Shown in pieces: positions 11,732-23,900 of a stretch of DNA of 64,000 nt. The notes beneath the pieces are model-generated. The model had not been told where the DNA came from. It worked only from the letters and a program-made list of their open reading frames with translations, and ran no database searches. Location: the NCBI RefSeq assembly GCF_025602895.1, contig NW_026516214.1, positions 372,001 through 436,000 on the forward strand, read 5' to 3'. Source of the DNA: Polychytrium aggregatum. Its lineage: Eukaryota > Chytridiomycota > Chytridiomycetes > Polychytriales. The translations under genes were made by a program, and so were the position numbers. Numbering within the stretch: position 1 is the first letter of the stretch; each line of letters starts with the position of its first letter.

Positions 11732-14700
11732 TCAAGTGCAGTCGCGGGCGATGTGGCCAACCTGGACAAGCATAACATGCACGACGTGATCAGTGACCGA
11801 TGGGCACGCATGAAACACCCGCGACATGTCGTCGGCATCGCTGCAGCGCCAGTGTGTGATTGTGCTGGTGCCGAAGCCGATGTGCCTACCTTGCCGCATC
11901 GATAGCACCCGACAGGCTCTCGGCCCTGTGGACCAACATCGCGCTGCATCGTGTAGCTTTTGTGCTTCCGATAGTCGCTATAGATATCGCTGCCGGATAG
12001 CCCTACGCTCCGGGCCTCTATCGTTCCCAATCCAAAGGTTGCTTCTTGCCCGGGGGTAGATCCTTCATTCTTGGATCTGGTTCCCAGGCCTTTCCGAACC
12101 CGATCCAGGAGCATTGGAGCCGTGTCAGTAACACCTAGTCTATGATATGCACTCGTTCTACTCCTGAGCATCGCGACACAGACAGATCCAAACAGGAGCC
12201 ACCGAATAGTAGCGCACGACAATAAGCTTACCCTCTCGGAGATGGCGAGGCGATGCACTGCCGCTGTCGCGGCTGCGTCCTCTGGCCCGCCGTTGGTCAC
12301 GGCTCGGCGATCTCGAGCTACGGTCACGGCTTCCGCTACGACTGCGGCTATAGCCGTGGCTTCGATTCGGACTTGCCTGGCGCCATCGACTTCTTCCGGC
12401 TTCAGATCGCCCCACCTCACGCGGGCGATTGTTTGAGGACTCGTAACTCGATCCTCGGCTTGGACTGCGGCTGTAGCGATCATTGGAGCGACGGCGACCG
12501 GGGCTGAAACTGCCGCTTCGGCTTCGGCTTCGGCTACGACCCCGACTTCGATCTCGACTTCGATCTCGACTCCGACTTTGGCTATAACTTCGGCTCCGGC
12601 TGCGACTTTGGCTGCGATGACGACTGCGACTTCGGCTGTAGGACATACTTTCATCACTGCTTTGTCCGCGGCGCCTGCGGCGAACGTCTCGGTCATGCTT
12701 CCGGTGCCGCGCCTCTTCTTCGAATCGCTTGCGAGCTGTCTCCAGATTGGAATAAAACTCGTCCAATAGGCCAAGCTGCCATCCCTCACGGTCGATCTTG
12801 ATTTCAGATGCCGTGCCCGATGTGGGCCGATCGGCGTTGTCCGGGTCCTTGGAATGTAGCCCGGCAAGCACCTCGGCATCCTCTTCGAACCCATCCCTCT
12901 GGCTCCGTTCCGCCAGCGCCTCTCGTTGTTTTTCGATTCCACGATAGTAATCCTCCACAGCCTTCAAGAGCTCTTCGGTGGGCGGAGGTCGTGTGGCAGG
13001 CATCTTGACGTCGTCAGCGTGAATCGACCCATACGGCTTCTCGGCCGCCTTACAAGAAAATAAGTGTAGGAGCAAAGGCTCAGTGAGAACCGAGGGTCTC
13101 AGAGGCACAAGTCTGCTTGGTGGTCAGATGCACAGTATGTCTCCACTCTCCATACCTTTGTGAGCGGGACCATAAGCCCGGCAGGGAGTTCGTGGTACTT
13201 TTGGCTGGGTGCAGGCGAGGCAGCGGGTGCAGCAACGGGCGTCACTGTGGCCGGAGGTCGGACACCGATCGGAGCAGGGGCATATGAGCTGATCGGTAGC
13301 CCTGCAAGTACAGCGGGCGGAGTGATAGCGACTGGCATTGGCAAAGCAATGGGTCGTGGAGAGATCGCCGTGGCTGAAACAGCACCAGGAAGTAAGGGCA
13401 TCGGAACGTGCGCACTTGCAGCCTGGAATGGAGCGTGTGGTGACGACATGCCGGCGAATCCGTTGGGCGCACCGGTCCCGACATGATACCCGGCTGGGTA
13501 GTGGGCGACGGTCGGAGGTGTGAACGGTGGAGCCTCGGTCGCATAAGGCTGGATGGGGAGTGCGCCAGCAGGTTGCGGTAAGAACCCAGGAACAGCCATC
13601 GACGGCGAGGATGAAGTGGTCGCTGCTGCAGATGACGACGACGAGCCAACAAGCACATGGCGCATTTCCTCAATAGTCTGGGCATCAAAGTAGCCCTTAT
13701 CCTTCCAGATTGACAGCACCTTGCAAACCGAAAAGTAGATCAACAATACAGGAGATGTTAGGATCAGCACTCACGAGTAAGCAATGGCGCCGCCGGTTTT
13801 CGCCTCGGCACTTTCGCGATCGGTGCGAAATGCTGGAAGCCAAGTGCCTCAACGCAGGATATGCTCCTGCTGCGCTTGGAACCTGCCTTCAGGACTTTGT
13901 CGGCCTTTTGCTTGTCGCCCTCACTTGCCGCATATACCAAACTGAGCATGGTTGGCAATGAGCGGTGAATGGCGGTCCGGATCCAGGACTCATTCAACCG
14001 GCATCTGTGCAGAGCAGATATAAGCATCGCATCCATCCGAAGGCATACGGTCATGGCGGCGGTGAAGGCATCGAGTCGATCTGGTTGTTGGCGAGTCCTT
14101 CGTCTCGTCAAGAGCTATGGACTCCTGCAATCCGTGGCCAAGTGCAGCAAGCCAGTTCAGGCTTACCCGAAATAAAGGACATCGTTGACCAAATAGAGGA
14201 GGTGCAGGCGACCCTCGAAGGAATCGCGGCCAGTCATGGACCGTACGATGAAGGCCATGGTGGCTTCCATGTGCTGCTGATTGGAGCAGTTGGAAGTTAT
14301 CCAGGCCTTGCCAGCCTACAGACCATCTGCGGTTAGTATGCGTGCGCATCGGAAATCGAGGGGCGTTCGTAGCTCAATGCACAGAATCATCGTTTGCCGG
14401 CCGAGTCGTAAAGACAGTACCTGTATGTTCGCCTGGGAGCAATCTTGGCAGATTGAATCCGTCAAAGACACTAGCTCTTGGATCTTCTCATCGGTGAGAG
14501 AGGGGATCGCTGCGACCAGCTCTTCGGTCGGCGGGGGGGCACGGGCGGGTGCAGCTGGTCCAGCCCAGACAGCGATGCCGAGGTCGTCGAGCGGGGATGG
14601 AATATCAAGGAATCGAGTGTTGAGAGATCGAGATTCAAGATATCGAGTGTCAAGAAATCGAATGTCAGGAGATCGAGGTCCAAGAGATTGAGCAGGTCAG

Positions 14701-15157
14701 CGAGTTGTTTGCTAGGACAGATCGCCGGGCAGCAAGCGCATATGCCCGGCCAATATGCTTGCTTGAGCAGCGGGATCCGCGGGATCGTTGGCCAGGATAA
14801 ATCGGTGTACCTGGGCTCGAGGCGAGTCCGTCGCCCGATCGAAGAAGGTGGAGCTTCCATTCGAAATAGTCGCTGTGCGGTCCGTTGGGCCAGAGAAAGT
14901 GGTACGATGGCTGGCGATCTCTGAGGACCTTGATGAAGTCGGACGAGTTTCGGGCGACGTATGCCGCAGCGGTGTCGATGACCTTGTGCAGAGCCGGATC
15001 TGAAGTGTCGTCAGCAAGCGTGCCTCATGTCCTTCCAGATCAACAGCACATGCTGAGCAAATCAAGTCTTTATCGTCGGCGGGATGCTGGACAGGATGCG
15101 CTCGATCATACCAGCAGGCGGAGGCGCAGGTTTTGGAGCATGCCACGGCGGACTCAT
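11732..15157 (-). CDS. CHERP-like splicing factor: SURP, CID, SR-rich, G-patch-like, CCHC knuckle
   Basis: Likely U2 snRNP-associated nuclear splicing factor. Nine exons: 15157-15112, 14999-14811, 14554-14421, 14276-14167, 14004-13896, 13719-13156, 13048-12232, 12134-11890 and 11761-11732, giving 747 residues. Residues about 18-75 form a SURP domain (KVIDTAAAYVARNSSDF). The CTD-interaction domain follows (RLHLLYLVNDVLYF, then KADKVLSIWKDKGYFD). ELPAGLMVPL and KKAVEDYY-like segments match the conserved CHERP core, then come an Arg-Ser-rich region and a degenerate G-patch. SDYRKHKSYTMQ corresponds to the CHERP tail. The C-terminus CYRCGKVGHIARDC is a CCHC zinc knuckle, completed only by splicing in the 30-nt last exon. 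One donor (13895, GTCCTG) is non-consensus and was placed by alignment. Human CHERP, as I recall it, lacks the knuckle. Confidence 0.87.
14602..14690. repeat. Approximate 15-16-bp tandem repeat in CHERP-like intron 2
   Basis: Units close to AATCGAGTGTCAAGA repeat about six times with drift. Read on the minus strand the repeat is open, but an upstream in-frame TGA and the splice phases place it in the intron. Confidence 0.75.
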
Positions 15158-15854
15158 ATTACCGGGCGGTGGTCACTTTTAGCTGCGTCGCTCGATTAAA
15201 ATGTGCGCAATCAAGCGAGCTGACGGGTTGGCCAGAGATCAGGTTGGCTGGAGAGCGGACCGGCCCAGGACAGACGAGCGATCGGGAACGGCAGATCAGA
15301 GAGCCAAGAGAGATTTGCGCCCAAGTCGCGAAAACGCTGCAGCTCGACCGTCGGCGGTTCTTTGGGATATCTGGAAGTGCAGACGACCCAGGCCCCCCCC
15401 CCAACATGATGATCAGTCCGCACCGTCGCATTAAGCTGCGGACTGGGTCGTATGGCATCCAGCACCAACAGGTCATATCAACAACGGCAGGTCGAGCATG
15501 CAGGACGTCGACAACAGCTGGCACCACATAGTCCAACTGCGCGCATATCTGACAGCGCAACACCAGGCATTCTGTAAGGAGCTCTATTGCAGAGGCAGGA
15601 CCAGAGGAGGGACATTTCGCCCGAGGTTGACTCAAAGAAGGCTAGCTCGAAGGAGGTGCTGGCAGCGCCGCCAATATTTTACATCCAGAGTCGCTGGGAG
15701 GGCGAGCTGGAATCCGGGCAATGCCTGGCCCGGACAAGCCAAGTTGGTCAAGAGCAGATTCAAGAATAAGCGGCAGCACCCGCTACGAGAGATTAACATG
15801 ACCGGTTCAAAAGCGGACACGGCCAAGACCCACAAACAGCCAGCCCGTCCCCGT
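15158..15854. other. Intergenic: CHERP-like promoter side and VPS29 3' flank
   Basis: About 700 bp. It contains a run of ten C at 15393-15402. No gene was recognised. Confidence 0.5.
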
Positions 15855-16641
15855 TCAGTCGTAAAGCTTTTTGGAAAAATCCAGCTTCTCCAGTTTGACT
15901 TCGCCATCGATCAGCTGGTAGACATAGAGCACAAGGTTGACGCCTTGGAGATTCATCAGCACAAAGGTGGGAACAGGGCTCTTCTCGCTGGCCGAGCCCA
16001 GGGTCAGTCCAGGCAGGGCGCCGGTCGCCGAGCCTGGGTTGATGAAGAAGCGTCCCTCGTACTCGTAAGCCTCGAACTTGTGGGTATGACCCGAGATCAA
16101 AATGTCGACGTCGAGTTGGCGGGCGACGATCGAGAGCGCTTGCGGGTTGCCCCAGGGAATGACCTGGTGTCCATGGATCAGACCGACTCGCAGGGGGCCG
16201 TACGGAATCACTTGTGTGAGTGGGAAGGTTGAGTCTTCATCAAAGTCGCCACGGACACAGACGACATCGCCAGCGACGGTGCGCAGATAGTCGAGAGTCT
16301 CGCGAGTACAGAGATTGCCGGTGCTGATGATTTGCTGGATTTTGCCGGGGACAAGTAGCTTCTTCATCTTGGCCGGCAGATCGACCGATCTGTGAGGGAT
16401 GTGCAAATCTGGTGCGCCGTGGCGGGCGATGAGAAGGTGCCAGTGCATGCTGGTTTTATCGCAGTGTGGAGAACGTTGCCGGACGAGGTAATCTGTGGGC
16501 GGCATTGATGCGCACAGCGGCCGACGATAGCGTCGAAGAGGCTGCAGGACGGACACAGCCGTGGATGGGCTTGGCTCGGCCAGTCGACAGAGTTGGGCTC
16601 ATCTGCTGCGACATACCTCCGATAACAAGCACCAAGACCAT
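15855..16641 (-). CDS. VPS29: Retromer subunit VPS29
   Basis: Retromer component with a phosphoesterase fold that scaffolds VPS35 on endosomes. Two exons, 16641-16617 and 16408-15855, give 192 residues, close to the usual 182-190. The first exon encodes only MVLVLVIG and joins in phase 1 to DLHIPHR. Family landmarks are [46 protein letters not shown] and [10 protein letters not shown] short insert (about [10 protein letters not shown]) follows the last motif. The intron inside the DLH motif and the short first exon are features to watch in automated annotation. It is divergent from the GH47 gene. Identification is very secure. Confidence 0.97.
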
Positions 16642-17082
16642 TGTGGCTCTGGATCGACAGCGAGGAGGGATGTGCGGATGGCCAGATGGAGGCAGATGAG
16701 CAGATGAGCAGATGGAGGCAGAGGACGCCGGTGACCCACCAGGGGCAAGGCGCCTTGCTTGGCGAACAGCCAGCCTGCGGCCAGCCACGCTCCACTGCCC
16801 TGGCTGCCCACGCAGCGGCTGGATCGCTGCGCACCAATCGGCGACATGCACGTGATCGATGCGTGCCGCTTCCGAGCCCTCTCCGAGCCCCTTTCGGGCC
16901 GGTCCGCCCCCTTCTTCTCAGATCGCCCCTCGCCCGCATCTGCACCGGTCCGCTGCCCGTGCTCCGGCTGCTGGCTCCTCGGTGTCTGTCGCTCCTGGTC
17001 GTCTACTGCTGCCGCTGCTGCTTTCTGTTTCTCCCTGTTGTCGGTCTGCTTCGCCTGGATTCTGCTGCAACTTTTGTACACC
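16642..17082. promoter_or_regulatory. Shared 441-bp region between VPS29 and GH47 mannosidase
   Basis: Head-to-head start codons make a bidirectional promoter likely. The mannosidase start sits in a good CACCATGG context. Frames that stay open through this interval show no conserved protein. Confidence 0.5.
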
Positions 17083-20017
17083 ATGGCAAAGAAGAACGCT
17101 GCCGCGACCCCCAAGGACCCTCCTGCGCCCTCCAAGACTGCCCCGGCCGAGCCTGTCGACGGCGACGAGACCATGAACGCTGCCCTGCCAAAGTCCATCG
17201 CAGTGCCTCCCCAGAATCGCCAGGCGCCCAATCCTTTCGACAGCATTACTGAGGGCCAGGTCAAGCTGTTCACGACCATCCTCGCCGTCCTCATCGCGGT
17301 TGCCCTCTATGTCAACCGCAAGTACTGGATCTACCAGTACCAGACCGTCAAGTTCTACTACCAGCACTACTCTGCCGCCCTGAACTTGACCGATGTGCCC
17401 ACGTACCTCTCGCTCTATCCGCAATACTCGATCCGCAACTTTAAGCAGTATGCCCGCGTCAACATGGAAACCATCTGGTACTCCTACACCGGTGTTTCGA
17501 GCGACGCCTTTCTCGACCTCAACGACTACACCGACGCCCAGAACGATGAGCGACGCCGTGAAATCATCGGGGCCTTCAAGCATGCCTGGAAAGGATATGA
17601 GACCTATGCATTTGGCCATGACGAGCTTTGTCCTGTCACCAAAACACACAAGGACTCGCTTGGAGGCTTTGGGTAAGACGACAATGCACATCGTTTGCGC
17701 AGTATCTGGCAGCCGAACCAGACCAAAGCATTGGGCTTGCCGATATCTTGCAAGGATACCTTGTTTGCTATCGGACGCAACTCATGGCTTTCTCTTGAAC
17801 CTTTTGGTGCCGTTCCTCGTGAAACGACACAACCATCTCGGCGATGGATCTGATTCGCGGGCCGCTTTGCTGCTCAGCGTGACCATCGTGGATTCGCTCG
17901 ACACGATGCTTTTGATGTCGAACGAGGACACCGAAGTGGCCCGGTACTACGAGCGAGCACTTGAGTTTATCGAGCAGAAGCTTGACTACAACCGCGATTA
18001 CTCGGCCTCGCTGGTACGGTTCCGTGCAGAGGCGTCACCCACACACATTTTACCAGCTCTATTGATAGGCGACGAAGGCCCTGTTTTGTTCCGTTGCTAT
18101 GCCAAATCTATTTTGCAGCTTGATTGCCGATATCACGATGAGACTTGCTGACCTGTGGTACAATGGATCCTAGTTCGAGTTTACCACCCGCCACCTTGGT
18201 GGTTTGCTCAGCGCCTACCACCTCTCCGGCACTCATCCCAAGAATGGCGGCAAGAAAGATGAAGCGCTGTTGCAGAAGGCCACCGACCTTGGCACCAGGC
18301 TCTTGAAGGCGTTCAACACCCCGACTCTGTGAGTATGCGTGCGTGCGGTCAGCATCGGCTTGGCAGCAATAGCTTCGCTCAAGCCACAGATTGCGGCAAC
18401 TCTAGCTAATGCCACCACACGTTGCTCCCTCCTGCACTATGGGAATGCGATCTGCGGCAAACTGGGCGATGTACAGGATCCCTGTGCACAGCGTTCATCT
18501 CCAAAAGGGCCTGCCCTATCAATCGAACCCCCATTCGTTGTACGGAGACTTGTCCATTTTGTCTGAGGTACGGACACCGGACGTACATCGAGAATTCAGC
18601 CCACGCACGACAGCACATCTCCGTCCTGCCGACTGGCATCGGTGAACTACTTACCAAATTTGGCTTTGTCCTCGCTCGCCTGAAGTTGGGATCGGTTCAG
18701 CTAGAGTTCTTGCAGCTCACGCTTGATACCGGAAACCACGACTTTGCAAAGACCTCGCAGAACGTCATCAACAGGCTCTACGTCGTCGCCTCCAATCGCT
18801 ACAAGGGGCTCGTTCCTGTGTTCATCAACAACCAAGACGGCGCGTTTTCCAAAGAGCGTGTCGAGTTCACTTTTGGTCCCATGGCCGACTCCTTCTATGA
18901 AACGCTGCTGAAGCAGTACCTAATCACCGGATACGCCCCTGCCCAAAAGATCTCTGTGCCGCCGCCTACCAACCTCGAGCCTTGGGCGAACCGGCTCCTG
19001 CAAATGTACGCCAACAGCACCAGCGGGCTCAAGTCGCTTCTCAAGACCTCGTTTCCCGCAGCTCAAACATTCATCACATCGGTCGAAGGAAAAAACGTCG
19101 TCGACCTATTCCACCATCTCCATTGCTATGTCCCGGGCATGTTGGCTCTGGGTGCTTTCACATCGGTTGTTCCGCAGCAGCGCTCTGCAACAGAGGAAGG
19201 TGATGAGGACTTTTCGTTCCGTGACTACATGGACAGTTTGGACGAAGATGTCGATATGGCTGCCAGCGCCCAGGCGCGGGCCGAAACCCAGCTGCACATG
19301 GCAAGCCGCCTGATGGACACCTGCTGGAATATGTACGAGAACTCCCCCCTTGGTCTGGGCCCGGAGCAGATCTTGTTCAACTCGCACAAGCTTCCGTACC
19401 TTGCCCGAAAGGAGGGCGTCAAGTCCTTCCCCTACGGATGGGCGGATTATCAAGCCATCGACGACTCGTATAAGCTGCGCCCTGAAGTTGCCGAGAGGTA
19501 TGGTTGGCGCTGCAAGTGACAAACGAAAGTCGACAGAGGGCCGGTGACAGTTGGAGCCGACTGTCTCACGGGCTCGTGCTTGAAAAACGACATTGTTGGC
19601 CTGATTTGTTCCCTTCCTTTGCTGTTCCCATCCTTTGCCTTTCATCCTGCCAGTCTTTATATCATGCACCGCCTTACCGGAAACCCTGTATATCGCGAGC
19701 GCGCCTGGGCGCTCTTCCAGTCGCTTCAGAAGCACTGCAAAACGCCTCATGGCTACAGCGGCATCCGTTCAACGAGCGATTCCGAGGACCTTCGCAAGGA
19801 ACTGGATCCGGATGAACTTGCGGCATTCGAGGTCGCCGGCACCAAGCAGTACCTTGACGACCACATGCCTTCGTGGCTTCTATCCCAGACACTCAAGTAC
19901 CTGTACCTCATTTTCCGCGACGGCGGAATCCAAGGCCCTCACGAGCGATGGGGCGGCCTCACCGATACTGTGTTCACGACAGGCGGCCACTTGCTCAAGG
20001 TCATTGGCCGCTCGTGA
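17083..20017 (+). CDS. Class I alpha-1,2-mannosidase (GH47), ER/Golgi type II membrane protein
   Basis: Trims mannose from N-glycans in the secretory pathway. Exons 17083-17672, 17878-18013, 18174-18328, 18477-18567, 18686-19497 and 19654-20017 give 715 residues. A single membrane anchor lies at about residues 61-77 after a 60-residue cytosolic tail. GH47 signatures are [73 protein letters not shown] and LRPEVAE. The residues expected for catalysis (E in FEF, D in ADSF, E in RPE) are present. The C-terminus is odd: the usual VFNTEAHP calcium-site segment reads VFTTGGHLL, keeping the threonine, and an insert of about 15 residues precedes it. Whether it is the ER or a Golgi enzyme is not decided by sequence alone. 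Confidence 0.93.
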
Positions 20018-20910
20018 AGGATGGGCGGGTGTCGCTGTGGCTGCGCGATCGAGGTCTATCCATGATACAGCACGTTGGAAAATAATGAACATTATATCTC
20101 ATTCAGACTCATGGGCCATTGGCTGAGCCCTTCGGGAGTGGCTCATGGAAGCAAGGGAAAGGGATACACATCGAGCCCACACGGACTCAGATTGCCCACG
20201 CAGAATGAACCTGCCCACTGGGGCCGCCAGATCGCTGTGAAGGACAGCCAGGGGCACACTGTCCCGTTTCGTTCCGAGCAAGCCGCAGACACGGCCCCTC
20301 AGATGTGGTCCGCTCCGAAAATGGAGGACGGTGGGCACCGAAGCTGTCTGTCTGTCGGATCCATCAAGAGGTTGCACAATGCCAGGGCTCCACACGATCG
20401 ATCAAAGAACACTGCACCGAGAAGCAATTTTGGTTGAACGTGGCAAATACCCTTCATCTCTATTCATGATACCTCACGAGGCAGAAAAGGTGCGGCTTTC
20501 GGCTGGCTGGATATCCAAGACCATCGCAGCACACGACGACAAAAGAAAACAAGAACAATGCAAACAGGACAAATTACAACCGACAAGAGTGTTTATTGCG
20601 AGGCGGGGGACGAGAGCTTTGCCCTGCCTTCTTTCTCCCAAAAGAGACAGGGGGGGTGCGCGCGCCATTGTCCGGCTTCGGAAAAGTTAGCAGATTAGGA
20701 ACGGTGTGACTTGATCGCTGCAAGACGGCCAAGATTGGATTGGGGAGGGCTGGGTGGCGCTTCGGCCGGCCCAGAACATAGGGATGTGCTTGAAGCGTCG
20801 CCTGCGGTGTTGATGAAATGAATGGCGGCGGAGACGATGATGGAATGGGGCTGGACAGATTGACAGGCGCCAGAGAGCCAGCCGTGGTGATGGAAGAGGG
20901 GCCACAGCAC
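20018..20910. other. Convergent intergenic region, GH47 / CAD
   Basis: About 890 bp between two 3' ends. No gene, RNA or mobile element was recognised. Confidence 0.5.
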
Positions 20911-23900
20911 TTAGAGGGACTTGCCGCAGACGAGGGCAATGAGGGCCATGCGGACATAGAGACCATAGCGCATCTGGCGGAAATAGGCAGCGCGCTGGTC
21001 GTAGTCGACTTCGGCATCGATCTCGTTGATGCGAGGCAGAGGGTGCATGACGATCATGTGGGACTTGGCATTGCGCAAAACCTTGTTGGTGATGACGTAG
21101 CTGCCAAAGACTTGCTTGTACTCTTCCTCGGAAGCAAAGCGCTCCTTCTGGATGCGGGTGACGTAGAGCACATCGGTAGCGCCAATGACATCATCCAGCG
21201 AGGTGGTCTCGTAGATCTGCGACTTGTTCTTGATGGCGATCTCCTTGACCTCGTCAGGGATGCGGAGGCACTCGGGGGCGACAAAGTTGAACTTGACGTC
21301 GTACTGGGACAGCAGCTTGACGAGCGAGTGAACGGTGCGGCCGTTTTTCAGATCGCCAACCATGGTGACGGTCAGGCCGTTGACGGTGCCAAGTTCCTCG
21401 CGGATGGTGAAGGTGTCCAGGAAGGCCTGGGTGGGGTGCTCGCCGATACCGTCGCCAGCGTTGATGATCGGAACCTGGGAGTGCTTGGCGGCGAGCGAAA
21501 CGGCGCCTTGCTCCGGGTGTCTCATCACAATGATATCGCCGTAGCAGCCGAGGGTGCGGACTGGTGGTGGATCGGCAAGTGGGGCAAGCGTTAGAGGTGT
21601 CGTCCTGCGCTGCTCAATGAAGACTTTGCTGAGTCGCTCCAATCAAGTAGCTCGGAATGGCCAACACAGCCCGCCTGGGATTGCAGATACGTACCAGTGT
21701 CGCCAATGCTCTCGCCCTTTGCAATCGAGCTGGTGATGCTGTTGATGCTGACAACCTGTCCGCCGAGACGAACCATGGCGGTTTCAAACGAGGAGCTGGT
21801 GCGGGTGGAGGGCTCGTAGAAGGCAGAGCACATGACGCGACCCTGGAGAATGTTGGTTCCTCCGTAGCGCTCAACAAGGTTGCGCATCTCCTGGGCGACA
21901 CCAAACAGCATGTGCAGCTCGTTGCGGTTGAACTGCTGGACGGAAAGGATGTGCTTGCGGAAGAAGGGCGAGCGCGAGGAGATAGAGCTAGAGACATGGC
22001 GAGACGAAGGAAGGAACAGGTCAGTTGGTTGAAGGGCGTTGGGGTTGGTCCAGCTATTCATCATGACGATCGAGTCGAGTGACAGGCACATCGGCGACAC
22101 AGGCAGATCAAGAACAAGATAGGGGTCGAATGGGCAGACAGGCGAGACGCCTCCTGCGAGGGACAGAGGAAGCGCGCCTGTCGTTACTAACCTGGGGGCC
22201 TCGACGCCTTGCTGCTGCTGCTGTCGCAGGGCCTTGACCAGTTGGCCTTCCTTGGACTCTTCCTCGGCCAGGTTGCCGGCGCTGGAGCCCTTCATAAGGT
22301 TGCCAAGCGCAGTGATTTCAGTCGAGGGAGAGCGCACGGTGCCAAGAGCAGCGTCGCCCAGGATGCTGCCACGGACCCGAGGGGACTTGACATCCGATCG
22401 GCGGGTGCTGGTGGCGGCGTGGGGGGCGTTCTTGGAGAGAATGCGGGCCAGCGAGGTGACGTCGCGACCAATGGCTTCACCAAAGAGGCTGCCGTCGAGG
22501 AACACGGTCTGGCCGCGGAAGACGACACGATGCAGGGTGCCCCGGAGGGTTCGGCCGGCCAGGGGGCTCCACTCGCCCTGGGCGTTCTGGAATCCCTGGG
22601 CGGGGACGACGTACTTGCGATCCAGCTCGACCTCGATGTAGGTATCGGGCTGCTCGGGGAGCTCAAAGATGCGGCGGGGGTTGTCGTAGAGGCGAGTGAC
22701 GATATCGTCCAGGGCGAGGCGGCCCTCCTGCACGGCAGTCAGCAGCAGAGGGAGGGCATCCTCGAGACCCGAAGCAGCCGAGGCCTTCTTGCCAGCGTCC
22801 ATGGTGACGTTGTAGGGAACGGTGCCAACAGAGAAGCAGTCGATGCTGGCAATGTTGTCCCAGAGCGCCTGGACATCTTCCGGGGTGCCGAGCGACTCGG
22901 AGGGGATGTCCTTGTTGGACAGGAACAGGTTGTAGACCGAGACGTCGCAGGTGACTGCGACGCCCTTCTCCTTGCTCATGGTGATGAGATGGATGTCGTT
23001 CTTGGTCTTGACCTCGGTAACGTGGACCTTACGCTCGTGCAGGCTGCCGAGGAGGAGAACAGTGGCGAGATCGGCATCGGTGGCGTTGGTGATCAGGATG
23101 CCGTCAGCGGGCCATTGGTGGATATGGTTGGTGAGCTGCACCATGTTGTTGAGGGTCACGCCGTCGTCCCGGAAGTTGAGGAACAGAGACGAAACGTCCT
23201 GCGAGACAGAGGCCATCTGGCTCAGGTTGTCCTGGGTGGCGACGATCGAAAGCAGATAGTCGGTGAAGGGCTCGGCGCGGCAGTTGGCCTGGGCGAGGTT
23301 GACGGTCTTGCGGTCGCTGACGTTACCGCCAACACCGAGGGGGCTGTTGCACAGCAGGGTGAAGCCACCGGCAACGGCAGCACGGGTGACGCTCTTAAAG
23401 TCAGTCGAGCTGGGATGGGCAACCGAGGGCAGGAAGCTCTGGACGTTGATGAGACCAGGGAGGGTCAGGGTCTGGTGCGAAGTCTTGAAGTCGTTCTGGT
23501 GCACATCAAACTCGGTGGCGTTGCGGCTCAGGGCCTCGACAAAGAGCTTGGCGCACTTGATGTTGGTGATCAGGGGAACGGCAAAGTCGACGGCCATGCG
23601 GCGGGTGCGGTAACCCTTGCTCATGTAGCTGGCCGGGCGACGGTAGCGGTTCTTGGAGGGCAGGTTGATGTACAAGTCGATCATGCTGTTGCCCAGGTGC
23701 TGGGTCAAGCTGTACTCGAGCTTCTGGGCACTGACATTGGCCTCGTCCTCAAGAGCCTCAAGGTACTTGACGGGAATGCCGTGCTCCTGGATGAAATCGG
23801 CTGTGCCGGAGGTGGCAAACAGGTTGTAGCCGAGCTGGTGGAGCTTGCGGACCGAAGGGAGGAACTCGATCTTTTCCTTGAACGAGCCCATCGACAGCAG

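Noticed and set aside
14602-14690. Open repeat considered as part of the CHERP-like coding sequence
   Set aside because: An in-frame TGA precedes it with no acceptor between, while an acceptor at 14,555 gives the right phase and family alignment.
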